Assembly: GCA_001579985.1 (NCBI GenBank)
Contig: LRSR01000422.1
Span: forward strand, 1 to 22,187
Direction of reading: 5' to 3'
Source: Hypsibius dujardini
Lineage: Eukaryota > Tardigrada > Eutardigrada > Parachela > Hypsibiidae
DNA length: 22,187 nt
Every line of letters starts with the position of its first letter. Within the stretch, counting starts at the first letter, position 1. The position numbers and the translations under genes are program-made. Below are positions 8,710 to 19,100 of the stretch, piece by piece. Below the pieces are notes generated by a model, which saw only the letters and a program-made list of their open reading frames with translations, did no database searches and was not told the DNA's origin.

Positions 8710-10984
8710 AGTGCACGTTACCATAACAGTCCCAGAGAAAATTTGTATAATAAATCCCTAGAAAAAGCGACAAGAAAGCTTTACAAGCGTCAGCGATAAA
8801 TAGGGTTGGGGGCATTAACAACGAGGACAAAAGATAAAATCTCACGTCGACATTGAGCTCACATGGATACAGCCTCATCCCTTGCATTACTTATATCCTC
8901 TCTCGATAATATTTTTCGACCAACTGGATTATAAATCATTGAAGTCATAAGACAGTAAAATATCTCTGTTTATTCAACCCGCTTCACATTGGCGGACCGA
9001 GGGGCAACGTGGCAGCAAAATTTCGGGACCGGGAGAGGGGGGGGGGAACTAAAAGTCTTCCTCCGTTTTCCCTTGTTTGTCCCTCCACTTTTTTATTTGC
9101 CTTTGTCAATAAAATGATGATTGATGTTTTTAGAATCCTTATTGTTCGTTCATCACTAGAAGATTAAGGAACACTTGGGCTTTCCAAAATGATCAAACTT
9201 ATTATTGCTCGAAGGGACTCTGGACAGCTCTCGTAAAGGCAACAGGGACAAACAGGGGGAAGCGGAAGGATTTATACTACATATTATATTATAATATTAT
9301 AGTACTATATTTTTAAGAAAATATTAAAAAAAATAATTAGACAATTTCCTAAAGGTACCCATTCCAGGGGTCCAGATTCATTTCAGATTAAATTCATTTG
9401 TTTTAGCTCGCTCCCCCTTCCCCCACCGACGTTTTCTGTGGTCAAAATATGTTTCATCCATATTTTTATCACTACTATATTATTAAGCCTAGATTCTATG
9501 AAGGCCTTATTAGTCCAACGGAAAGTATAACTGCATGCAAAAATGTGTTTTAATAACGTGAATCCCGAACATCATAGAAGATGAATAGGTCGAATTTGTT
9601 CGAAAATCGACCGAAACGACCGAAACGACCTCGCATTATAAGTCTCCCGTTGCGCGACTTTTACTTGCCTTCAATGAAAGAGACAAAAAATTTAATTGAC
9701 GGAAATCCAGAACCAATGTTAAACGGAACATAATAAAGGATTATTGCTTTCCAATTGCTTGCGCACCACCTCCATAATTTGCGTTTTTAAGTGTGCCGCT
9801 ATAACATCAATTAACTTACGCAGCAGGCGTTTAGGCCAAGATAATTACGGATGGTTCTGTATTTTTCGTATCTTTGGTCCCTGGATAGCATGTGCTATTT
9901 GGAGGATTCATACTATGAAATTATGAAAAGTGAAGAATCTTCAAGTTCATTTGCATATTTAATGGCGCGCATGACCGATGATTAAATTGTCAGACCACAG
10001 ACCACAGACAATGTGATTACGTGAAAAAGGATATTCCTGATAAAGATGCCTTAATGGTTGGCCGGATGAATTCGGCCTGCACGTGCAAGGGTACTCAGTA
10101 TATTACAGACAAACAATAATATTATCTGCTGGTACCTGCGTCAAACCTCCGCAGTTTACTGACGTCTCGTGATGACCGCGAAATGATTATCCTTTCATTT
10201 TCCCCACATAAATTTATTTGGTTGCAAAACACGAAAAAAGGTTGCAAATATAATTCGCCATTTTGGTAGTTTCGTTTCCATACCATATTTACATATTTTT
10301 TGGCTGAAACTATTAGTGTTGTTAATTTCGTATCAAGAATTTGAATACAAAACGACGGATATGATACGCACGCGTAAAGGGTGAATGTTGGAGTAACAAA
10401 CGTGTCAGTATGGAAGTTGCAGTGGCACTATGGCAGTGGCAGTGGCAGTGACCCATTCTACAGATATGGGAAGTCATAAATATGGCTATCTTCCCCAAGA
10501 AGAAGGAGTTTATCGGCCAGAAGAAATACGCTCTTTTACGTTTTCACGAGTGGGCGACGGATTGGCTGCTTTCTAACGACCAGTCGCTCACCAATTTGGC
10601 TCAAACTTTTTTTCCCAATTATAACGTCTTTTATTCCCAATCAAATTTCAAACTCAAATTTGAAATGCCCTACAATTTATGAAAAATTGACGTTCAGTAC
10701 TTTCAGTAGGCCTCTCGTAAACGCATATTGGCTTAGATGGCATGACTAGTGAGCGCCGTCATAAATGGAATGAATGATTTAGGACAAACATTATTTACTG
10801 TTGGCATATCCATCTTAACCATCATACAGGGTAGTGTGAAGGGAACCGAATGGCATTTTGAAGTGAATTGGGAACGTTAAAATAGCCGGAATAACGGCAT
10901 AAGCGGCACGACGGATTGGAAAGGTTTATGATCGGGAATCAGGATTATCAACTGTCAAGTTAAAAATCCTTCAACTCTTCTTTT
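8710..10984. other. Intergenic, no gene supported
   Basis: AT-rich DNA without exon-like structure. It contains a G-run near 9037, short tandem units (CGAAACGACC near 9614; GGCAGT near 10433) and a 66-codon open frame at 10482-10682 whose first half looks coding-like but lacks a domain or partner exon. Confidence 0.45.
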
Positions 10985-11037
10985 CACCCAAAACATACTT
11001 GGTCATCTGTAGGGCTAATCTCTCGCCCTTACAAGTC

Positions 11038-11110
11038 GGGTCCTAACAAGTCGAAGCGAGAGCCCTCATAGTAAAGGGCCAGGAGGTGGGAAAGAGTCGA
11101 AATGTGAACA
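11038..11110 (-). repeat. Dispersed repeat family, copy 1
   Basis: Read on minus, it shares the string CTGGCC, ATGAGGG, TTC-GAC and GT(A/T)AGGAC with copies at 13528-13595 and 18281-18346. The similarity with the third copy seems to extend on the 3' side of plus (GGGGGC and CCCCCACAA tracts to about 11160). Confidence 0.55.
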
Positions 11111-11218
11111 ACTTGGGGGGTTGTGGGGGATCCCATTTCATCTCATTAGCCCCCTGAGATTTCAAAAACTTCAAAAAAAAATTGATTTTGTGGGATACAG
11201 TATACGCAACCTATCAAT

Positions 11219-11267
11219 AGAGAGGTTGAAGCAACGCGCGTAAGAGTAGCGTAAGAGTAAGCGTAAG
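11219..11267. repeat. Left terminal inverted repeat of the Harbinger element
   Basis: Begins AGAGAGGTTGAAGCAACGCG, followed by GCGTAAGAGTA units. It matches the inverted right end at nearly all positions outside a short divergent patch near base 16-21 and a one-base indel. Confidence 0.92.
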
Positions 11268-11287
11268 GAAATTGACCAATTGAAATT

Positions 11288-11989
11288 GTGCGGGGGCAGA
11301 ATTTCAGTTTTGCCGAAAATGCAGCTATTGTAGAAGAGGTCCTCTTCTACAAGCCTATGCACGGTGGACCGGGACACACTTGGAAGGAGGTGGAGGATGC
11401 CATGACGCCAATGTTTCCCGTAACACGCGACGCCAAGGCTTATAAGGAACGGTTCGGTACGTTGCTGAAAAAATTCAAAGCCAACGATGCGAAAGCGAAA
11501 TGGGCCAGCGGTACCGCGGAGCAGGTGACTGAGTTGAAGGAGAAGCTGCAGGAGTGCCTCGATCTACAGCGCGAAGCGGATACTCTCGCGGCCACGAAAA
11601 TGCAGGACAGCAAGACTATGAAACAGAGGCTTCTTCGCGACAAGGAGAAGTAGAAGGAGATCCGCAGCGATGCGCTCGAGTCTTTCAAGTTGAAAAAACG
11701 ACTGCGCGGCGGAGAGGATGAGGAGGGGAGCGAAAACGAGTCGTTTTCCAAGACCAACTATGCCAAACGAACCAACGCCATAGAAGCGGAGCTGGCTCTC
11801 AAGTGGAAACGAGAGGCTAATGCTCAAGCTCGCCAAGTCGCTTTGGAGGAGAATAGGCTGGAATTGAAGGAAGCAAAGCTGGCCCTGGAGGAAAAACGCC
11901 ACGCTGACCAGATCGCAATCCGGAAGTTGGAGCTGGAAATAGACAAGCAGAAGCTTGACTTGGAGCATGACCGTCGCCGCCACGACTGA
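11288..11989 (+). pseudogene. Harbinger Myb/SANT-like protein gene with one amber codon
   Basis: In PIF/Harbinger elements this protein binds DNA and helps the transposase reach the nucleus and the element ends. One frame runs from 11288 to the stop at 11987-11989, about 232 codons, broken only by TAG at 11651-11653 between EK and KEIRSD. The first ~90 residues form the helical SANT/trihelix-like domain (AENAAIVEEVLFYK, HTWKEVEDAM, AKAYKERFGTLLKKF). The last ~70 are a charged coiled coil (EENRLELKEAKLALEEKR). No ATG opens the frame: it begins at GTG after an upstream stop, so the start codon is lost or lies in an unseen leader exon. The frame after TAG keeps its coding character, so the stop looks recent (AAG to TAG would explain it). 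It converges on the transposase gene. Confidence 0.85.
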
Positions 11990-12172
11990 TTCCTAGAAAC
12001 TAATTTGGCCATTTTGTTCCAAATTTGCGAAAACCTTATTACCGTATTGGAAGTGTGAAATTCCAATCCGCAATGAGGATCTTCATTTTGAAAGTTTTCT
12101 GGATTATATTTGCAGTTAACTGTGAATACATCGTAAAAACTCTAAAGAGGAAGAGAATGGAATTCTATTTTT

Positions 12173-13260
12173 TCATAACAACAAAAAACATTGCAGGTAC
12201 TCCTCCAGACTGGGCGCCACTACACCGAACTTTGTGCGTATCTGGCTTTGATAAATGCATGTGTGCAAATTGGCAAGAAAAGTAGACACGATGTAATACT
12301 TGGCCACTGGCTGCCGGTCAATTTTGAGGTTTTTAGAAAAGTCGCTGTAGGCATACAGCTGCAAAACCTTTCCGAAAGACCATCCTACTGCTATACGAAC
12401 ACGTGCCGTGATCTGATTAAATTCTATTTCATTCCGTTGAGTAGCCTTCCGAAAGGGCGTAATCAGATAGTCGCTCAACGTGTAGGCAGGATCCCCGTAT
12501 AGACGAAACTGCCCTCCTACTTCTTCCATTTTCTCGCGCAGCATGCTTTCAGCTTGGCTCTCCAGGTACGTGGAAGCGTCGTGCCTAGCTCCCTCGAACG
12601 GACTCGCGAGATGGAGGATGAGACCGTCCGGAGCCGTGATAGCCTGGTATTTCAGTCCGTGACAGCGTTCCTTACCGCTGTATACAATCCGCTGGTCGCG
12701 TTTTGGTCTGCATGTCTGTTTGAAAGTTCCATCGATGAAGGCGAAAATCTTCATACCGTGTGACAAACGTCCGGTTTCGTTTGCAATAGCGACAGCGTAA
12801 AGATCCATCCGTTGACGTGTCAAGAAAGGCTGCTGCAGATGGTCAGTGAGCTGCTTGCATTTGGAGAAAATCCACGAAATTCCAAATTAAATATTTTTGA
12901 AAGGGTAGTGTGATGGCGAGGGAAAATTTCATGCAGGTTCTTCAGACGGCACGGATAAGACAATCGATGAACAATCAAGCAGAATACCTCGACCGACGAA
13001 ACTGAGAGGCGGCCCTTCAACTTAAACTTTTCAGGCATGTCCAGAAATCGAATAATCCTCATGATGTCGGCCTTTTCCACCCTGAAGAGATCCTTGCAGT
13101 GCTCGGCAGACGTCGCAGGCAACGAAAAAGCTCGGGCTCTATATTTGTGTTTGACGCGCGGAGGTCGCCGCCTCAGCAGCACAAACTCTTCGTCCGTCAA
13201 AAGACCATTCGCGTAAGCCAACAGAAGAGATTTGTACTTCATGATAGGAAACAAAAACAC
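12173..13260 (-). pseudogene. Harbinger DDE transposase gene, frameshifted
   Basis: The transposase would cut and rejoin the element ends. The N-terminal part (13260 down to about 12880, start MFLFPIMKYKSLL; a later ATG at 13242 is an alternative) has the helical DNA-binding region. Near 12870-12890 the frame breaks; the similarity resumes one frame over as WIFSKCKQLTDHL and continues to 12173. The shift fits a one-base loss or two-base gain. In the catalytic domain FIDGT (Asp at 12731-12733) and YGDPAY (Asp at 12491-12493) are present, with the expected SGKERCHGLKYQA and GARHDAS blocks. In RVRIAVGWSFGKV a Gly (GGA, 12383-12385) stands where family members have the catalytic Glu (usually VEW or VEH before FG). 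The enzyme is therefore doubly disabled. Confidence 0.9.
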
Positions 13261-13371
13261 GAGGAAAAAAATCAGACGATTGAATTGCAGAAATATTCGG
13301 TGTTTTATGAGTTGGTATTTTCCGAAAATGACGAGGAATTCAATGAGAGAATCGTTTACGGTTACTTTACG

Positions 13372-13399
13372 TAAACGCTACGCCGACTGCTTCAACCTG
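13372..13399. repeat. Internal copy of the terminal-repeat motif
   Basis: GCTACGCCGACTGCTTCAAC at this place resembles the right terminal repeat (TACGCCGAAATGCTTCAACC at 13451-13470), in the same orientation and 76 bases inside. The left end has no such copy. Confidence 0.7.
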
Positions 13400-13426
13400 T
13401 CCTCCGTAGAGCAAGCGTATACTTTT

Positions 13427-13475
13427 CTTACGCTACTCTTACGCTACTCTTACGCCGAAATGCTTCAACCTCTCT
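13427..13475. repeat. Right terminal inverted repeat of the Harbinger element
   Basis: Reads CTTACGCTACTCTTACGCTA through to CTTCAACCTCTCT, followed by the AAT target duplication at 13476-13478. Confidence 0.92.
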
Positions 13476-13527
13476 AATAACTGTAAGTGTGATGTTTAAG
13501 GCATTCAAGAACAGTCAAGGATTTTTT

Positions 13528-13595
13528 GATTTTGTTCGTTTGCCCACCCGCTGGCCCTAACATGAGGGGCTCGGGTTCCGACTTGTAAGGACTCT
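13528..13595 (+). repeat. Dispersed repeat family, copy 2
   Basis: Aligns with 18281-18346 at roughly three quarters of positions: TTGATTTT, TTTGCCC, GGCC, ATGAGGG, GGTTCCGAC, GTAAG in the same order and spacing. It begins 50 bases to the right of the Harbinger element. A CCCCACATTTGTCCTCTC stretch near 13769 resembles one at 21544, so the family may extend further. Confidence 0.6.
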
Positions 13596-13977
13596 GAACC
13601 AGCCCGTGATCCAAACCAGTGTTTGTTGAAAATACTGACATCAATGGTTAAGGAGGGCGGGCAGGTGCTTTAAATCCTGCCTCCGGATGCGAAAGTTGTT
13701 ATCGACTAGTGACTTTGCTGCTCAGCCATACATCGCACCGGCATGAAGCTTTAGGAGGATACCCTGCCGCCCCCACATTTGTCCTCTCTCGACTACGACA
13801 CCTTAACTATTTCTTTTCTTGATCTTTTTTTTATTAACAAGATTAGCAGCAACAGGTTTGGATAGGATTATTAGGTTGGCTTCCGATCGTTCAAGCTCCC
13901 GTTCAAGAAAGTACTGTGTACAGTAAATAATAAATTCCTTCTAAAAATCATTATTGCTCTGGAAAAATTGGAACGTT

Positions 13978-14066
13978 CACAGCAGGTGAAAGGTCATCCA
14001 TATCGACGGCAGCTTTTATCTTCCGCCCTTTCGCTGCTACTATCATCTTTGAAGGAATCGTCAGAC
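13978..14066 (-). pseudogene. Decayed fragment related to an exon of the 16129-21418 gene
   Basis: Plus-strand CAGCAGGTGAAAGGTCATCC matches 18710-18729 (CAGCAGATGAAAGGTCATCC), and the similarity goes on through TATC...GG.AG..TTATCTTCC. On minus the fragment reads SDDSFKDDSS..., then, after a one-frame slip, DMDDLSPAVN. The gene has SDDISSDNE... and DTDDLSSAAN at the matching places. The slip and an in-frame stop (TGA) if the first frame is kept show it is not functional. No neighbouring exons of the gene are recognisable beside it, so it is a partial duplication or a relic of a lost paralogue. Confidence 0.65.
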
Positions 14067-14202
14067 ACTAAAGTAGTATGCTGAGCTTAAAGCGTGCTGT
14101 TCAGAACATCTGCGAGGCCACAACTCTCGCTCCAGTCGATTCCAAATTGAATTCGGGTTGAGACCGTACCCGGAGAAGGTCATTTTAATATAGAGGTGAA
14201 GT

Positions 14203-14627
14203 CCAACTGTACGAGGTAAAGCTTTTAATTCGGCTAGCTTTTTGCGTTCCAAGCTCCCTCAGTGTCAGTGACTTGGATACAGACATTAAAACTTCGATAA
14301 AGTCAAACAAAATTTTGCCAAAAAGATGAAATCGAGAGAGGGGCAGGAATACCTTTGTAAAGCTTAGACGATTATTCTGAAAGAGTAAGAAAACATTTTG
14401 CTGTAAAGAGATGGAATTGAGGCTGTAGAGGCGCCACTCGCAGGTTCAGCTCAGGCACACTAGCACACCTTACAGTCTACACACTCTTGTCAGACACACA
14501 CAGGTGCATATTGCAGTTGACAGCAGGTGCGTTCATTCTTGTAGTGAGAAGTGCGACACTTGCGTCCCCCTAGCCGAATTAAAAGCGATTTTGCCCGTTA
14601 GCCGAATTAAGTTTTACCTCGTACTGG
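14203..14627. mobile_element. Inverted-repeat element (MITE) with 4-bp AAGT duplication
   Basis: A 425-bp non-coding element beginning CCA and ending TGG. The arms (about 14203-14236 and 14599-14627) share GTACGAGGTAAA, CTT and AATTCGGCTA in inverted orientation, with small indels. AAGT lies directly outside both ends (14199-14202 and 14628-14631), consistent with a target-site duplication. The right arm also has a second GCCGAATTAAAAGC copy at 14574-14586. No transposase is encoded. Confidence 0.7.
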
Positions 14628-14796
14628 AAGTAAGACCCGGAAAGCGTGGTTAAAATTGGGGACAATCTTGGTACGTGGTATTAAAGTTTTATTTTTGTAT
14701 AATATCCTTATTATTACTGTTATTATTGACCGTTTGTGTTAATATTCCGTCCGATATATAGCTCGGAGTAGCATCTATGAGACGTTCCCTGAAGTC

Positions 14797-15194
14797 ATGA
14801 ATACCACTCTGCAAGGCTATCTCACTCACAACACTGCTCAACAACGGTGCCAGAAAAATTAACGGAACCTTCTCTGACGAACACTCTTATCGTGCTCGGT
14901 GGTCGTAGTCCCAGCGAGGAGTCCGCCCATCTATACTCGGCTATAGCGATTCTCCCCACCAATGCGTGGGGCTTCCTCGCCAACCTCATTCTTCTCCTCG
15001 TCATGGCCACGCATCAACCGCTTCGCCCATCGTCAAGTTGTGCCTTAATGATGCACTGTGTCGCTCTCAATCTCTTCGTCACAGGGGTGTACGTGTCGAC
15101 TGCTGTGATCTCCATGCTGCTCGAGCCCAACAGCTTCCCAACTGCACAGCCACTAATGGTGATACATGCCGTTCTTCGTATACAGCTTCTATGA
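14797..15194 (+). pseudogene. Truncated GPCR-like fragment
   Basis: The sequence starts MNTTLQGYLTHNTAQQ at ATG 14797, a typical glycosylated receptor N terminus. It then needs a frame change near 14845 to continue into a receptor-like TM1 (NAWGFLANLILLLVMA, Asn as in the N1.50 position) and TM2 (CALMMHCVALNLFVTG). The frame ends with a stop at 15192-15194 after TM2, before any TM3 with its cysteine. No downstream exons with TM3-TM7 are visible. It is most likely a broken class A receptor of the same general type as the one at 5729-8225 but not a close copy. A 5' exon of a longer gene cannot be excluded, since a donor-like AATG|GTGATA lies near 15160. Confidence 0.5.
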
Positions 15195-15982
15195 TAATGC
15201 CACATAGGCGTCGGCGGTTCTTAGGTCCAAAGATTGACGGCCGCCAGTTTTCCCAACCTTTTCAACATGTTTCAGGCAAGGTTTATTCGAGCAGCTCGAG
15301 ACTCAAAACATTGCCGTAAATCGTTATAAAGTGATGGAGGAAACTATAAAATTAACACCAAAAAAAATGTAAATACATTTTTTGTGTACGGAAAGATTAG
15401 TATTAATTTATTTTTATGTACCACATTTCTACTTTATAGTTATTTTAAAAAACGTTTACAAATTAATTTTAATCTTAATTTTAACTTACTTAACCTTAGT
15501 TTCCCTAATTCAATCTTCAGTGACTAAAATTGTTAGTTGAATTTCATAAAGAAACTAAACACGTAACACTAAAAAATATTGAATAAATGTTTTTTGTATA
15601 CCAAAAGATAAATGTTAATATATTTTTTAGTTCAGTTTAAATTTTGCCATTCTTATATATATACTCAGACGCTGCATGCCATGGCCTGTTCTAACACTAA
15701 TGATATATTCTACATGTGAATATTGTTGCTTTAGTTATAAAACAGCATAGCGAAATTCTGAATGAAAACTAATCGGATTCCGCTTAAACAAATGAAAGCT
15801 TTTCGTTTGCAGATTTTCTTTTGGGCAAACAGCAGACTTTTTCAAGCCGGAACCATGAAAGTTCTCGCCAGGGCGTGTCGCATTTGCAGCTCTAGTAATC
15901 CCGCAATTGTTGCCCATCGTCCAACCCAAGAGTCATGCATTTGTTTAAAGTGTCTAGTATCGGTTAGTAGTAGAACAAACAT
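15195..15982. other. Very AT-rich intergenic spacer
   Basis: Long runs of A and T without exon-like structure; the open frame at 15762-15995 has no recognisable domain and overlaps the 3' flank of the following minus-strand gene. Confidence 0.5.
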
Positions 15983-15988
15983 TTTATT
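15983..15988 (-). promoter_or_regulatory. Candidate poly(A) signal of the four-exon gene
   Basis: AATAAA on minus, 141 bases past the stop codon at 16129-16131, at a normal distance for a 3' untranslated region. Confidence 0.5.
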
Positions 15989-16128
15989 CTATTAAAATGC
16001 ATATAATGCCGGACATCACCAATAAAGATCGGTGGAGTAAGAACATTAAGTATGAAATCCCGTATGAAATTCGATCCAACATTTTTTTATGGGAATTCCT
16101 ACAAAAATATATTAAAGCGATACGGATA

Positions 16129-19100
16129 TCAGCCCCGTGCTGGGCCGGCTCGTGACACCCACTGCTGCTCCGGGTTTTCGTACTTCAGCTTGGTGAACCC
16201 GTTTTTCAGCATCATGCTTTTCGTCTGAAACATTTCAAACAAATGTCAAGATGTTTGCAATCCGAACCTTGTCTGTTTAAAATGAAGTTCAGACTGACTT
16301 GGGGCATTAATTGTTCAATTGTCGAATTCAGAATCACTTCATACTATTTTTTTTCTTTAGATCTACTTCAGTGATGAATATCAACATTTATTTTGCCGGT
16401 AAAGTCGCGCAAAGTTTATTTTGGGATACAGTATGTTAAAGTTGGACAAATACAGGAAGATTCCAGTTTCTTTCATTTTCACTGTAAAAATGGCGATGTT
16501 TAAAACTAACTTAAAAATAATTATTTTAACATCATTTCATTCCAAATTTAATTTTGGGTCGATTGACATCACCCAAGTGTTTTTCTGATAACAGGGGGTG
16601 AAGTTCCTGGTATATTTCAAAAAAGACCGACAATTTCAGCGAAGCTGTCCAGTTTTGATTTTTGACTCCGCTTACTGACCTCCAACTTTTTGCGCTGACG
16701 CCAAGGAACTCCAAATAAAATGTGAATGGGATAATGTCAAAAATATCATATTTAATGTAGATCTAAAATCACTATTTTTAAAGTGAAAATGAATGAAATG
16801 TAATCTTCCAGTGTTTCCCACCATTGAAATATAACCAAAAAACCTTTGCCTGAATTTACCGGTAAAAAAAGATCCTTCCTCCCTACAGCAGGTATAAATG
16901 AAAAATATATTTTTAAGTGATTCTAAATTCAGCACTTGCATAGTGCTTCAAGTAAAACGAGTATGTATACTTACCGGACGGGCAATTGGAAAGCCTCTTT
17001 TGGTTGCCAGCACGTCGTCATTATCAGTGACGGCAAAATCTGATTGTGTGCCTTGTGGATGAACGTTTGCCGTGTCTGAAGCCACTTTCACCGGTCGTTT
17101 TAATCTCGGTGGACGTTGGCTGTCCCCATCGAAGGTTGAGAAGGACGAACGGGCGGTTGCTTGCTGGCGTTTCCATTCTTTATAGCCGCTAGTCTGGGCT
17201 GCTTTGAGGATCTGGTGTAAAAATAAGGAAGAAAATTACCTATTCTGCCTGCATTTCCTGCTAATATAATCATGATTTCTCATAATGCCATAATTTTTGT
17301 TGGTTTATGAGTATGAGATTGACCAGAGAGGAATGGAATGGGCGAAAATGGGAATCGGCGCAAAATTAAGAAAACACGTTTTCAAGGCATTTTGGAATGA
17401 GTATGACTCATTGATTGGTTAAATAATCTTTTGATATTTCAGCTGGTGATTGATAACTCCCTATATTTTGTAAAGAATCAATCAATCAGTAAAAATCTAT
17501 CAAGCGTATCGATATTTAGCACATCAATCAATCAATCAATTGATTACCTGCACCGTTGCTTTGCTAGAAATTATAGCTTAAAAATCGGTTTTAGTATGGG
17601 AATGGATTATGGGAAAAAAATTCGGGCAATAAGGAAATGGGAAAATTTTAGAATTATGGGAATGGATGGGATAGGGTGGTCGCAAATGACAAAGAAACCT
17701 TGTGGCTAATTTGATTGATATGCGTCACGATTTCGTCCTGTTTGCCCTGTCGTGCGCAGCATATATGCCCAATCAAAAGTTGCGCAGTACTGAGATTGTT
17801 ACCTCGTACTAGGCTGGTGAACATCACTCCAGAATTACGCATTAAAATAACCTAGGAGTAAATTAAAATGGGATTCGCGTGTGTGGTCATGATGCGTCCT
17901 TACAGATCGAAACAGGACCCCTTATGGAGGACCTGGGGGTGAGCAAAGGGATAAAGTGTTCATTTTTCAAGATGGAACCCACAATTGGGCCTGTTGTCCC
18001 TTATTTCCAGGGAGCCCCTGGGATTTCAAACTGTTTTCAAAAACATCAGTTGTTCTATCAAATTTAGACCGGTCTTGGTTGTTTTGAACCTCCCATTTGT
18101 ATTCATTAACAGAGAGCTTATATTGGACCTCAACAAACATCAAGTTTGAATGAAAAACCGATATTTTGAAAATATTTTGAAATCACGGGGGCCAACTAGA
18201 AATGAGACCCCACACCCCCACAACTTTCAAAATGATCAGGGAAAAGAGATTAAACTTTAGGTTCAATCTTGAGAAAAATCTTGATTTTTGCTCCTTTGCC
18301 CTTCCCTGGCCTTGGGATGAGGGATCCTGGTTCCGACCCGTAAGAACCCAAAACGAGTCTCTGATGCTCACCTTTGCGACTCGAACAGCATCTTGATGCA
18401 CCGGTGCTGCAGATGCTACTGCCTTAGGAATTTGTTGTCTGACCGTAACCCGCTTCACGTCTGAAGCTTTCCCCTGATCCCCTGCAGCTTCATGTCCGAG
18501 CTCTGTCAACGTCGTCATCAACTGATCTTTTCGCGACCTTTTCAGGTGGTCAACAGGGTCAGCAGCAGTGACAGGATGATTACTAAGATTACTGACTTGT
18601 TTTCGAACATCCAACCTCCCATCCAAGGAAGTGTTACGTTGTGCATTTCCAAGCGGAATAGTCTGATGTGTCTGTGTCTTGCTTCTTGGAGGTGGCGGCG
18701 GAGCATTCGCAGCAGATGAAAGGTCATCCGTATCTATGGTAGTATTATCTTCCTCTTCTTCTTCGGTGGTTTCGTTGTCCGATGATATGTCGTCTGAAGC
18801 GGCAGCAGCCTTTGTTAAAAAACCGCTCCTGTTTACTATCATTGGTATTTCCTCTTTTTCCGGTGGTCGAAATCGATGGAGTCGATTTTCAAGGACTTCA
18901 CGTTTCACGCCTGTGGCGTCGTCATTTCTGTCCCTTGTCATATACTTGACTGGTTCTTGCGATTGTGGCTGTGAAACTGGCTGTTGCAAATTTGGCGATG
19001 GTTGATTAAGTTTGATGGGCGATGATTGGTCAAACGGTGCCGATGTCAACTGGATAAGATCGGCGGATTTTCGGCTCCCCTCTGTATCGAACCAAACATA

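Larger units (their letters stand above)
11219..13475. mobile_element. PIF/Harbinger DNA transposon, complete but decayed
   Basis: A 2257-bp element bounded by 49-bp terminal inverted repeats (11219-11267 and 13427-13475) that begin AGAGAGGTTGAAGCA and contain tandem GCGTAAGAGTA units. AAT directly flanks both ends (11216-11218 and 13476-13478), fitting the 3-bp target duplication typical of PIF/Harbinger, although TAA/TTA is more usual. Inside are two convergent genes, as expected for the group: a Myb/SANT-like DNA-binding protein on + and a DDE transposase on -. Both carry disabling changes, so this copy cannot move by itself, yet the ends are well kept, so insertion is not ancient. Confidence 0.93.

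Noticed and set aside
10482-10682. 66-codon open frame starting MAIFPKKKEF
   Set aside because: First half looks coding-like but it has no homology I recognise and no splice partner.
18679-19005. 108-codon plus-strand open frame rich in Ser, Val and Gly
   Set aside because: Antisense to the long exon of the four-exon gene; its bias mirrors the acidic and proline runs on the other strand.
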